NCBI GenBank assembly: GCA_900322025.1
Contig: ONYJ01000041.1
Location: 1 to 26,060 of the forward strand
Length of the DNA stretch: 26,060 bases
Direction of reading: 5' to 3'
Source: an uncultured Bacteroidales bacterium
Lineage (GTDB): Bacteria > Bacteroidota > Bacteroidia > Bacteroidales > UBA932
The first letter of the stretch is position 1; every line of letters begins with the position of its first letter. The notes below the pieces were generated by a model. That model searched no databases. It worked only from the letters and a program-made list of their open reading frames with translations, and was not told where the DNA came from. Made by a program: the position numbers and the translations under genes. This document shows, piece by piece, positions 1 to 8,211 of this stretch.

Positions 1-243
1 AAAATGGCGGGCCATATAGCAGATAAGGTAAAAACAGAGCGGGTAGAGGTATTGGAAGCTTTGTCTGCTAATTTACACACGGAGTATGAACAAAGATTTA
101 AAGGTTCTGTTCAGAAAGTTTTATTTGAGGGAAAGATAAAAGGAAATCAAAATCTAATGGGGGGATACACAGGAAATTACCTTCGTGTTGAGCGGCCATA
201 CGAAAAGGAAGCCATAGGAGAAATCAGAGAAGTGGTACTATAA
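1..243 (+). CDS. mtaB: tRNA (t6A37) methylthiotransferase MtaB, C-terminal fragment
   Basis: This is the 3' end of a gene whose beginning lies before the window; the reading frame is open from base 1 and ends at TAA 241-243. The roughly 80 visible residues match the tail of MtaB radical-SAM methylthiotransferases: an amphipathic segment followed by a TRAM-like strand region with VLFEGK, then GNYLRVE near the end. MtaB adds a methylthio group to t6A at position 37 of ANN-decoding tRNAs, using two iron-sulfur clusters that would lie in the missing part. The stop is one base from the convergent TamB stop. The first visible Met is internal, not a start. The assignment rests only on the C-terminal region. 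Confidence 0.8.
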   Translation, partial: KMAGHIADKVKTERVEVLEALSANLHTEYEQRFKGSVQKVLFEGKIKGNQNLMGGYTGNYLRVERPYEKEAIGEIREVVL

Positions 244-244
244 C

Positions 245-3200
245 TTAATCTTGTTCTTTTTTATTCTTCTTAGCTTGTCTTTTAGCTTTTCTTTCTTCCC
301 TTTCTTTAATCCTCAGCATTTTCTCATATTCTTTTTGGGCAGCACTTTTCTTTCTGAAAATATCTTTGAAAGAATTGAAATCGTGCTGATACGCCACTCC
401 TATACCGGTTCTTTGACTAAGATACAGATCATTTGAGTAAAAATCTGTGGAGTGCGAGAATAGGGTCATTCGCACTTTACCTTGGCGATCCATTTTAACT
501 TCTATGTCTATATCGCCTTTTACATCTCTTCCGGTGTAATACGAGTAAGGGTCGTTACCCATACTGCCATTTATAATTACACGATTATTAAATAATTGAG
601 TAGAAACAGCCACTTCAAACACATCGTTTGCAGTTTTGTCGCCTTGTTGGTAATTAAATCCAAGGTCTAATGGAATATTCAGCTGCATAAACAGGTTGTT
701 AATTTGTCCTACCAGCATGGAAGACGCATTGGCATACAAGGCTGTATTGGTAGATGATATACCGGATTCTATATCTGGTGTAAAACTTCCAAAAGCCAGT
801 AAAGAAGCAAACTGCTTCTGAATCTTATCTTCGGTATTCAGCGCACTTTCTACTTGAATTTTTATACTTGGGTCTAAATCCGGAATGTCTATACCAAATT
901 TTATTTGCGGATTGTCTAATATTCCTGTTATTTTGATATTGGAATTCACAAGCCTGGAAGATACAAAGGTAGTATCAGAAATTAGCCTGTTTATAGCAGT
1001 TTTAGTAGAATATACGGCACTGATATCTAATTCTGTATTGCCTATTTTTCCGTTGAGCGATACATTGCTGCCCGGTTCTATCTTAAAATCTCTCGAAGCC
1101 AAGCCCATTAGCACAAAATGATAGCTGCCATCGCTAATTGTGTAATTACCGGATAAATCGAATATATTTTTCTGAGGGTTTACTTTTACTCCTATTCTGC
1201 CATTTCCTCTTGCTTTCATTATATCGCCGGTAGATTTATCTACTTCGAGCCATATATTAGCATCGGGAGTTGCTGTAACATTCAGATTTATTACAAGTTC
1301 TGTAGGGTCGTTTGCTTTTTTGCTTTTAGAGAAATATAGGGTGTCGTAAGGGTCTATTTCCATTTCTCTTTTCTCTTGAACAAACTTAATCAGATCTGAT
1401 GCGTTTGCATTGGCTGCACCGGAAAGCGGAATATGAAAGAAGGTTTTACGGTCTGTTCTTGCGTTAATATCGAGATTCAGAGCTTTTAGGTTACCTTTTA
1501 TGTTTACATTGCCAGAGGCAAAGACGGTTCCGTAAAAATCTTCATTATCTGCCTCAGAAGTATTCAGACAATGAAAGTTATCTAAGGATATTCTTGCATC
1601 TATTTGAATATCCTTGAACTTATTGAATTTAATACCTCCGTTAAGCCTTCCCTTGCCCTTATGAACATCGCTAATCAGGTTGTTCTTAAAAGTTATACCT
1701 TTTGTATCTATGTTAAAAGGTCCATCTAATGTCATAGGTACATTCAGATAGTCTAAGGTAAACTGGAACTTATTAAAACTACAGTTGTTGCCGCTGATGG
1801 CGATATTGTTAATGGGGCCGTGTATTCTGATATTTCCTTTTAAGCTCCCATCGGTTTTTGTTACAACGGAAGCAAGCATAGGCTCAAAGTAGTTTAGAGC
1901 TAAATCATCTAGTTTTGAATTCAGGTCTATATAAGCATCTTGCGGACGATAGAAACCGCTTATGTCTAACCGAGGCTTATCGTTTAGCGTGGTGTTGAGA
2001 ACTAGATTATATCGTTTATTTTCTTCGTTGTAAAAACCTTGGAAATTCAAGGTACCTACAGGAGCATGATTTACATACATGGAATCTCCTCTGAAAGAGG
2101 CAAACATTTTTGGATTATTTGCATTCAGAGACAAATTGGCTTTGCCGGAAATCAAGCCCTCCAAATTCATTTTTTTCTCTAAAAACTGATCTACGATGGC
2201 TATGTTGAATTCTTTCATGGAAACCAGAAGGGAGTCGTGGAGGCTTCTTGATAATGTTCCCTCCACACTAAGGGTCTGGTTGCCGTTTAGTATATTCAGG
2301 TTGTCTATTGCTATTATAGAGTCTGATATCAAAATTTCTGCAGGGCTGAAATCCCAGCTCGTGTTCTTAATAGAAATATCTGATGGATATAGAGTTATAG
2401 CGATAGGCTTTTGCAGTTTGATAGAATGTATGTTATTCTCAAACAGAGTGTCTTTCAAGAAATAAATTCCTGCGTTTAGGTTTGTTTTGTTATTGCCGGT
2501 GCTATCGTTATGAAATGTGAGCGATGTGTTTATCCTGTTATTCTGTATGGTAGCAAGCAAACGGGTACTATCTACGGTAATTCCGGAAGCTACTACATCT
2601 TTGGAAAACAGGGATGCAGAAATAGTAGAATCTCTATCTGAAATGCTTAGCCTAACATTTTTGAGATAGTTGTTCTCCCAAGCCAAGCGGCCGCTATATA
2701 GCAGCAGTCTATAATGGTCGTTGTCTGATACCCTTATTCTAAGAGAAGTGCCTTCTTGAATATATAGTCCCGGACTTATAAAAGCACATATACCCTGCGT
2801 ATTGAGTGTTTGCAGGGTAAGACTATAGTTCTGATTGTATTGTTGGTCTATGTATTCAGAATCGGTGTCTGTAACAATGTTGTTAAAGTGTTTGTAGGCA
2901 ATCTGATTCTTCATCTGCGAGAAAAACTGATTAATAGGGCGACTGCCTTCGTATCTGGCTTTAACAAAATTAGATATTACGTTAATTACATAGTTGCCGT
3001 TTTCAAATAGCGAGGTGGCGTCCAAATCTCCTAACTCATAGTGTCCGTGAGAATTTGTGAAGGTGGTGTTATCCATTTTCAGATAGCCAAATACATCTTT
3101 ATTGGAGTTGCTTTTAAGATCGGCGCTTATGAATGTACTGATTTCTGAAATAGAATCTCTGGTATCGAGATTTAGGGCTCTGAGATCTGCATAAGGTATG

Positions 3201-4765
3201 TTTGCATAAAAGTTAAACAAGCTGCCGTCTTTTATGGAAGTGGATATTTTACCTTGGAACATTAGATCCAAGGCAGGATCGTGGCATATTACCTTGCCGT
3301 CGAACAGCTCGTTTTCGTATGTGCCTTTTGCAAAAATACCTGTAAAGTTGTAGTTGTTAAATCCGAGTTTTCTGGCATATAAGCTATCTATAGATACTAT
3401 AGAGCCGTTTTTGCCCTGATGCACATTTACTCTTCCGCTTCCGCTGAAGAACCCAAACATTTTGTTTCCGGTAACAGAGCGTAAATTTATGTCATTGGCA
3501 TTTACCCGAACAGATACTGTTGGCAGGTTTGGCGATTTGGCTACATTTACAAATGCGTTCACATCGGTAGAAGAAGTTCCAGCAGAAGCTAAAGTTCCTA
3601 TGGTGTGGAGATTGCCTATTGTACCGCTTATGCGCCCTGTGAAATTCCATATATCCATAGGCGACATTTGTTCCAGAAAGGCTATCTTGTTTTCTCCCGG
3701 CAGGAATGATATCAGTTGTGCAAGGTCTTTGCCATTTGTGGAAATCTTTTTTACATCTCCGTTGATAGAAGTGTTCATAGCATTTGGCAGCCCCCTGAGG
3801 TAGAAGTTGGATAAGGCAATGGTTGTTTGCCCGGAGTTGTTTGCTGCATTCAAATACTTGATATACATATTGTTTACCGTACCCTCTACTTGTGCGTCAG
3901 AAAGTAGAACAAGAGGAGACGTTAGCAGTTCCGGCGCAAATCTACCTATGGTTTTGAATGCTATGTTGCTGTTTTGAAATTTTGTTCTAATGAAAACCTT
4001 TTGGGTAAAATACTTCAAATCTGCGGCAGAATTAAAGCTCATGGATAGGTATTGAGCGTTCAGTAAACTTCCATCTGCTGCAAGATACAAGTTTTGGATA
4101 TTTGCTTCCGTAGAACTGATAGTAACCTTGCCGGTTAGTTTTTCCAAGGTCATGCCACATTTTTCGTATGCAGACAAATTTGTGATATTTGCTTTTAACG
4201 AGTCTGCAGCGTATATAATATCTGAAACTTCTGCATTTATATTGCTGAGTCTTAAATCCGAAAAATCCATTTGCCCCGGCCCGTATGTCTTGCCTAAAAA
4301 TGGGTCGTACAGATTGAAACGGAATTTCTCGAGTTTGATTTTTTTCAGAGCAATGTTAAGTTCTCGATTAGACTCTTTGTTGGAGGGTGGAAATATTCGG
4401 TTGAGATTTGTGGTGGAATCTGTTTCGGAAATGAGGTTAAAAACTCCGTCAGAAATTGTTACAGAAGTGATTCTCTTCTGTTTGTCTAATAAGCCTCTCA
4501 AAGAAAATGTGGCTTCTAAATCTTTGGCGGCAACCAAGGTATCTTTTGAAACTATAGAAAAATTTGTTAGGTGCAGGCGGTTGAAAAATCTTATATCTAT
4601 ATCTCCTACATTGATTTCTGCATCGATATTCTTTGTGAGAGCCGCTACAGCCATGCTGCCAATACGGGTTTGTACATACGGAATTTGTATTACCAGATAT
4701 AGGCTTAATATCAGGCATAAAAGACCCATCAGAATCCAAATTATGTATTTCCCTACCTTAATCAT
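245..4765 (-). CDS. tamB: TamB-like translocation/assembly module protein (DUF490)
   Basis: A 1506-residue envelope protein. Residues about 7-27 form one hydrophobic anchor after a short basic start, as in inner-membrane-anchored TamB/AsmA-like proteins. The long middle is made of repeating beta-strand patterns with many Asn, Ser, Thr and Asp, fitting an extended beta-taco running across the periplasm. The conserved TamB C-terminal domain lies from about 1060 to 1475, with the characteristic GNYTISDGSYHF segment near residue 1210. The last 40 residues are a highly charged Lys/Glu/Arg tail. Length matches Bacteroidales homologues. TamB family proteins serve outer-membrane protein assembly and/or phospholipid transport to the outer membrane; which applies here is not visible. 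It is divergent from tsaD. The Met start sits right before the anchor, so it is probably correct. Confidence 0.88.
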   Translation of the reverse strand: MIKVGKYIIWILMGLLCLILSLYLVIQIPYVQTRIGSMAVAALTKNIDAEINVGDIDIRFFNRLHLTNFSIVSKDTLVAAKDLEATFSLRGLLDKQKRITSVTISDGVFNLISETDSTTNLNRIFPPSNKESNRELNIALKKIKLEKFRFNLYDPFLGKTYGPGQMDFSDLRLSNINAEVSDIIYAADSLKANITNLSAYEKCGMTLEKLTGKVTISSTEANIQNLYLAADGSLLNAQYLSMSFNSAADLKYFTQKVFIRTKFQNSNIAFKTIGRFAPELLTSPLVLLSDAQVEGTVNNMYIKYLNAANNSGQTTIALSNFYLRGLPNAMNTSINGDVKKISTNGKDLAQLISFLPGENKIAFLEQMSPMDIWNFTGRISGTIGNLHTIGTLASAGTSSTDVNAFVNVAKSPNLPTVSVRVNANDINLRSVTGNKMFGFFSGSGRVNVHQGKNGSIVSIDSLYARKLGFNNYNFTGIFAKGTYENELFDGKVICHDPALDLMFQGKISTSIKDGSLFNFYANIPYADLRALNLDTRDSISEISTFISADLKSNSNKDVFGYLKMDNTTFTNSHGHYELGDLDATSLFENGNYVINVISNFVKARYEGSRPINQFFSQMKNQIAYKHFNNIVTDTDSEYIDQQYNQNYSLTLQTLNTQGICAFISPGLYIQEGTSLRIRVSDNDHYRLLLYSGRLAWENNYLKNVRLSISDRDSTISASLFSKDVVASGITVDSTRLLATIQNNRINTSLTFHNDSTGNNKTNLNAGIYFLKDTLFENNIHSIKLQKPIAITLYPSDISIKNTSWDFSPAEILISDSIIAIDNLNILNGNQTLSVEGTLSRSLHDSLLVSMKEFNIAIVDQFLEKKMNLEGLISGKANLSLNANNPKMFASFRGDSMYVNHAPVGTLNFQGFYNEENKRYNLVLNTTLNDKPRLDISGFYRPQDAYIDLNSKLDDLALNYFEPMLASVVTKTDGSLKGNIRIHGPINNIAISGNNCSFNKFQFTLDYLNVPMTLDGPFNIDTKGITFKNNLISDVHKGKGRLNGGIKFNKFKDIQIDARISLDNFHCLNTSEADNEDFYGTVFASGNVNIKGNLKALNLDINARTDRKTFFHIPLSGAANANASDLIKFVQEKREMEIDPYDTLYFSKSKKANDPTELVINLNVTATPDANIWLEVDKSTGDIMKARGNGRIGVKVNPQKNIFDLSGNYTISDGSYHFVLMGLASRDFKIEPGSNVSLNGKIGNTELDISAVYSTKTAINRLISDTTFVSSRLVNSNIKITGILDNPQIKFGIDIPDLDPSIKIQVESALNTEDKIQKQFASLLAFGSFTPDIESGISSTNTALYANASSMLVGQINNLFMQLNIPLDLGFNYQQGDKTANDVFEVAVSTQLFNNRVIINGSMGNDPYSYYTGRDVKGDIDIEVKMDRQGKVRMTLFSHSTDFYSNDLYLSQRTGIGVAYQHDFNSFKDIFRKKSAAQKEYEKMLRIKEREERKAKRQAKKNKKEQD

Positions 4766-4799
4766 GCCTAAACCGGCTATTATTTGTAACTGTAGAATA

Positions 4800-4807
4800 C
4801 AAATTTA
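4800..4807 (-). promoter_or_regulatory. Candidate -7 element for tamB
   Basis: On the minus strand this reads TAAATTTG, a full match to the Bacteroidota sigma-ABfr -7 consensus TAnnTTTG. It lies about 35 bases upstream of the tamB start. No convincing TTTG -33 element sits at the expected distance, so this is a weak call. Confidence 0.35.
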
Positions 4808-4820
4808 ACTAAAAACTCAT

Positions 4821-4828
4821 TAGATTTG
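4821..4828 (+). promoter_or_regulatory. tsaD: Candidate -7 element for tsaD
   Basis: TAGATTTG matches the TAnnTTTG consensus and lies 22 bases before the tsaD ATG, which would give a leader of roughly 15-18 nt. No clear -33 TTG is present about 20 bp upstream. The tamB candidate lies just beside it on the other strand, so the pair could form a compact divergent promoter. Confidence 0.4.
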
Positions 4829-4850
4829 CATGCAGACTTAACAATCACCT

Positions 4851-5876
4851 ATGAGCGATATAATTCTTGGCATAGAATCTTCTTGCGACGATACTTCTGC
4901 AGCCGTATTAAAAGACGAGTATCTATTGTCCAGCGTAATAGCTAGTCAGAAAGTACATGAACGGTGGGGCGGAGTTGTTCCGGAGCTAGCTTCAAGGGCT
5001 CACCTTTTGAATATAGTTCCGGTTATAGATCAGGCTCTAAAGGAGGCAGATCTTACTATTCAAGATATTGATGCCATTGCATTTACAAGAGGTCCCGGCT
5101 TGCTGGGGTCTTTGTTGGTGGGAACCTCATATGCCAAAGGATTGTCTATTGCCACTGGTAAGCCTATAGTAGAAGTTAATCATCTTCAGGGACATATACT
5201 CTCTTGTCTGGTTAAGCAACCGGGCAAGGAAAATGTTTCTCCAGCTTTTCCTTTTCTTACGCTTTTGGTTTCCGGCGGTCATACTCAAATAGTAAGAGTT
5301 GATGGCTATTTTGAATTCGAAATTCTGGGGCAGACTATAGATGATGCTGTGGGAGAAGCTTTTGACAAATGCTCTAAGATGATGGGACTTGGATATCCCG
5401 GTGGACCTGTAGTAGATAAGTTGGCTAAAGAGGGAGACGAGAATAAGTTTAAGTTTAACCTACCGCAGATATCAGGTTTAGACTACAGCTTTAGTGGAAT
5501 AAAAACTTCTTTGCTGTACTTTTTACGAGATCGTTTGAAAGAGAATCAAGATTTTATAGAACAGAATAAGGCAGATATTTGCGCCAGTTTTCAGAAGGCT
5601 CTGATAGACATACTTATGAAAAAACTGATTTTAGCGGTAAAACAAACCGGAATAAACAGAGTAGCTATAGGGGGAGGCGTTTCTGCCAATTCTGGTTTGA
5701 GAAGCAGGGTTGAGAATGAGGGGCGCAAAAGAGGCTGGCAGACATTTATACCGGAATTCAGATTTACAACAGATAATGCGGCTATGATAGCAATCAGCGG
5801 ACTTTATAAATATCGGCGAGGAGAATACTGCAATTTAGATGCTCCGTCTGTTGCAAGAGCCTCGCAAATGCAGTAG
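4851..5876 (+). CDS. tsaD: tRNA N6-threonylcarbamoyltransferase TsaD
   Basis: A 341-residue protein of normal TsaD (Kae1/Gcp) length. With TsaB and TsaE it transfers the threonylcarbamoyl group from threonylcarbamoyl-AMP to A37 of ANN-decoding tRNAs. It has the ASKHA fold signatures: GIESSCDDTSAAV at 7-19, the metal ligands H111 and H115 in NHLQGH, the SGGHTQ loop at 141-146, GEAFDK near 168-173, and the late metal-ligand Asp at about D308 in TTDNAAM. It starts at an ATG 23 bases after a TAGATTTG element. It is divergent from tamB. MtaB, whose fragment opens the window, acts on the product of this enzyme. Immediately after its TAG stop begins a G/T-rich pentanucleotide tract. Confidence 0.96.
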   Translation: MSDIILGIESSCDDTSAAVLKDEYLLSSVIASQKVHERWGGVVPELASRAHLLNIVPVIDQALKEADLTIQDIDAIAFTRGPGLLGSLLVGTSYAKGLSIATGKPIVEVNHLQGHILSCLVKQPGKENVSPAFPFLTLLVSGGHTQIVRVDGYFEFEILGQTIDDAVGEAFDKCSKMMGLGYPGGPVVDKLAKEGDENKFKFNLPQISGLDYSFSGIKTSLLYFLRDRLKENQDFIEQNKADICASFQKALIDILMKKLILAVKQTGINRVAIGGGVSANSGLRSRVENEGRKRGWQTFIPEFRFTTDNAAMIAISGLYKYRRGEYCNLDAPSVARASQMQ

Positions 5877-5880
5877 GGTA

Positions 5881-6009
5881 TGTGTTGTGCTATAGTGTAG
5901 TCAATGTGCTGTAGTATGGTATGGTATGGTATGGTGTGATGTAGCGTAGTGTGATGTAGTATGGTGTGATGTGATGTAGCGTGGTGTGATGTGATGTAGT
6001 GTAGTATGG
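5881..6009 (+). repeat. Degenerate pentanucleotide (YRTRR) tandem tract
   Basis: From 5910 to 6009 the plus strand reads as 20 consecutive 5-base units without interruption, every one fitting YRTRR: TATGG (6 copies), TGTAG (6), TGTGA (6), CGTAG (1) and CGTGG (1). Four TATGG copies stand together at 5915-5934. Higher-order units are visible: TGTGA-TGTGA-TGTAG followed by a fourth pentamer occurs at 5965-5984 and again at 5985-6004. A shorter, out-of-register run lies at 5881-5900. The tract starts just after the tsaD stop and ends 44 bases before the next start codon. It has almost no C on the plus strand. An in-frame TAG at 6045-6047 shows it does not encode an extension of the downstream gene. 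It is neither a CRISPR nor an IS; function is unknown. Confidence 0.93.
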
Positions 6010-6053
6010 TATTCTTAGGAGTAGTACTGTATTCTGTTCTTCAATAGATAGTT

Positions 6054-7616
6054 ATGAGAGATATAGAAATATCGTTTTCTGTTACAGAAAAACAGGGTAG
6101 TAAGGCGTTGGCAGACAAATGCTCTAAGGCATGTGGAATTTCCGCAGACAAAATAGCTCATATAGAGGTATTGAGGCGCTCCATAGATGCTCGGGGTGGC
6201 AAAATTGCATTCAAATATAAGGTTCAGGTTTATTTGAAATCTGAGAAACCTATGCAACCATATAAGCTGCCTCCTTATCTGGATTGTTCTAAGGGAGAAA
6301 AGGTTATTGTTGTTGGAGCCGGGCCTGCTGGTTTGTTTGCGGCTCTTACTCTACTTCAGCGAGGTAAATGTCCTATAGTGTTAGAGAGGGGAAAAGATGT
6401 GCATGCTCGTAAATATGATATAGCTCGGCTTATGCTCAACCAACTGGTAGATCCGGATTCCAATTATTGCTTTGGAGAGGGTGGGGCTGGCTGCTTTTCA
6501 GACGGGAAGCTTTTTACTCGTTCTACCAAAAAAGGAGATATCAGAGAAGTGCTACATCAGTTAGTGATGTTTGGAGCTGAGCCTACAATTCTGATAGATG
6601 CTCATCCACATATAGGAAGTAACAAACTGCCTGAAATAATGGAGAGAATACGCAACTGCATCATTTCTCATGGTGGGGAGGTTCATTTTAACACAAGGGT
6701 AGTAGATTTAATACCTCCTAAAGCAGATGCTCTCTGGCATGCAAGATGCTTGGAAAGAGTAGAGGGGGGAGGTTTGACAGAAACTGAATATCAGTCAAAA
6801 AAATTGATTTTGGCCAGCGGACATTCTGCCAAGGACATATATCAGCTTTTCTACGATAAAGGTTGGGCATTAGAGGCTAAGGGATTTGCGCTTGGTGTGC
6901 GGGCGGAACATCCCCAGCAATTGATAAATGATATACAGTATCACGGTAAATGGCAGAAGAATTTGCCGGCTGCTGAGTATTCTTTGGTTTCGCAAATAGA
7001 TGGCAAGGGAGTCTTTTCTTTTTGTATGTGCCCGGGTGGCATACTTTTGCCTTCTTCTACAGCGGCTGGTGAGGTGGTGCTTAACGGGATGAGTAATTCC
7101 ATGAGAAATTCTCCGTGGGCCAATGCTGGAATAGTTACAAGTATAGATCCTGATGAAATTGATGAATTTGCAGAGTGGGGGCCGCTGAAACTCCTCAAAT
7201 TTCAGGAAAAAATAGAGCAGGGAATTTTTGCTCATAATGGAGGTTCGCTCAAGGCACCGGCCCAGAGAATGACCGATTTTTGCAAGGATAAACTATCTGC
7301 CGATCTGCCGGCAACATCTTATAAAATAGGGGCGTATTCGGCTAAACTTAGCGAGGTGCTACCGGAGACTGTTTTTCAGCGGCTCAAGCGTTCCTTCTTT
7401 TTCTTTGATAAAAAAATGAGAGGCTTTTACACCTCTCAAGCTTTGCTTCTTGCTGTAGAATCGAGAACATCTTCTCCTGTTAGAATTCCACGACATCCTG
7501 AAACTCTGCAACATGTATCGTTGAACAATCTCTACCCATGTGGCGAAGGTGCAGGATATTCCGGCGGCATTGTATCTTCTGCATTAGACGGAATTAACGT
7601 GGCTCGCAAGATATAA
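6054..7616 (+). CDS. FAD-dependent dehydrogenase of the COG2509 type, function unknown
   Basis: A 520-residue flavoprotein. Residues 1-78 form a small N-terminal alpha/beta domain typical of this family. A Rossmann FAD-binding motif VVGAGPAG follows at 86-93, with the ribose-binding acid E111 in LERG. A family hallmark FGEGGAGCFSDGKL lies at 140-153, and the C-terminal flavin-contact motif CGEGAGYSGGI lies near 495. Members are widespread in Bacteroidota and Firmicutes as cytoplasmic NAD(P)/FAD-dependent oxidoreductases with no agreed substrate. There is no signal peptide or membrane segment. The ATG at 6054 follows an in-frame TAG two codons upstream, so it is the earliest possible start here. 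Any promoter would lie within or just after the pentamer tract; I see no clear -7 element. It converges with the SlyD-like gene. Confidence 0.85.
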   Translation: MRDIEISFSVTEKQGSKALADKCSKACGISADKIAHIEVLRRSIDARGGKIAFKYKVQVYLKSEKPMQPYKLPPYLDCSKGEKVIVVGAGPAGLFAALTLLQRGKCPIVLERGKDVHARKYDIARLMLNQLVDPDSNYCFGEGGAGCFSDGKLFTRSTKKGDIREVLHQLVMFGAEPTILIDAHPHIGSNKLPEIMERIRNCIISHGGEVHFNTRVVDLIPPKADALWHARCLERVEGGGLTETEYQSKKLILASGHSAKDIYQLFYDKGWALEAKGFALGVRAEHPQQLINDIQYHGKWQKNLPAAEYSLVSQIDGKGVFSFCMCPGGILLPSSTAAGEVVLNGMSNSMRNSPWANAGIVTSIDPDEIDEFAEWGPLKLLKFQEKIEQGIFAHNGGSLKAPAQRMTDFCKDKLSADLPATSYKIGAYSAKLSEVLPETVFQRLKRSFFFFDKKMRGFYTSQALLLAVESRTSSPVRIPRHPETLQHVSLNNLYPCGEGAGYSGGIVSSALDGINVARKI

Positions 7617-7638
7617 TAGCCTGTTCTCTGTATGTACA

Positions 7639-8190
7639 TCAGTGGCAGTGGCCGCAACCTCCACCGCAGCTGCTGCAACTATCGTCTGAGCAGTTGTGCT
7701 GAATCTTTTCGCCGTAAAGACCTTCTTGAAGCTCTTTTTCTGTGGCTTCTCTTACTTCTTCTACCTTGCCGTTGAAATGCAGTTTTTCTCCGGCCAGAGG
7801 ATGATTGAAATCCATGGTTACCTTATTATCCAAGGCCTTGACATCTTTAACTATGCCGTTCATTCGGTGGCCTTCTTTGTCTTGCATAGGGAGTATGTTG
7901 CCTACTTTGATAACTTCGTAATCTACCTTGCCATCTATTTCAAACATTTTTAGGGGAAGATCTACAATCATCTGAGGGTTAACCTCGCCATAGGCATCGG
8001 CTGCTTCCAGCTCAAAGTCAAATGTATCTCCAACAACTTTTCCTGCAACATTGTCTTCAAATTTCTTTAGGAGCATTCCGTTGCCGAAGATAAATGTAAG
8101 AGGTTCTTTTGCTTCAACCTTTTCTATTTCTTTTCCGTTTACCACCAGTGTATAACTTAGGCTTACAACTTTGTTTTCAGCAATTTTCAT
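7639..8190 (-). CDS. slyD: FKBP-type peptidyl-prolyl isomerase, SlyD-like
   Basis: A 183-residue cytosolic isomerase and chaperone. The FKBP core is at about 1-65 and 130-155, interrupted by an insert-in-flap domain at roughly 70-125, the SlyD/FKBP arrangement. The seen landmarks are the early LSYTLVVNGKEIE strand, FIFGNGMLLKKFED, the DAYGE turn near 66-70, and the DFNHPLAGE strand near 127-135. The tail from H165 to H183 contains five Cys and three His with a Gly run, a likely nickel/zinc-binding tail as in SlyD. The start lies 21 bases after the NhaC stop, so it may be the last gene of a unit with NhaC and the M14 peptidase. Its stop is 22 bases from a convergent stop and I see no clear hairpin between them. 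Confidence 0.9.
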   Translation of the reverse strand: MKIAENKVVSLSYTLVVNGKEIEKVEAKEPLTFIFGNGMLLKKFEDNVAGKVVGDTFDFELEAADAYGEVNPQMIVDLPLKMFEIDGKVDYEVIKVGNILPMQDKEGHRMNGIVKDVKALDNKVTMDFNHPLAGEKLHFNGKVEEVREATEKELQEGLYGEKIQHNCSDDSCSSCGGGCGHCH

Positions 8191-8211
8191 AAAATAGTTA
8201 TTCGTTAAAAA

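Noticed and set aside
4128..4808. 226-codon plus-strand open frame opposite tamB
   Set aside because: It is antisense to the well-supported TamB N-terminal half, has no recognisable family features and its length is expected from the codon bias of the real gene.
5881..6009. CRISPR array or coding repeat
   Set aside because: Units are 5 bases with no spacers, and the phase meets stops in all frames; TAG at 6045-6047 blocks fusion to the downstream gene.
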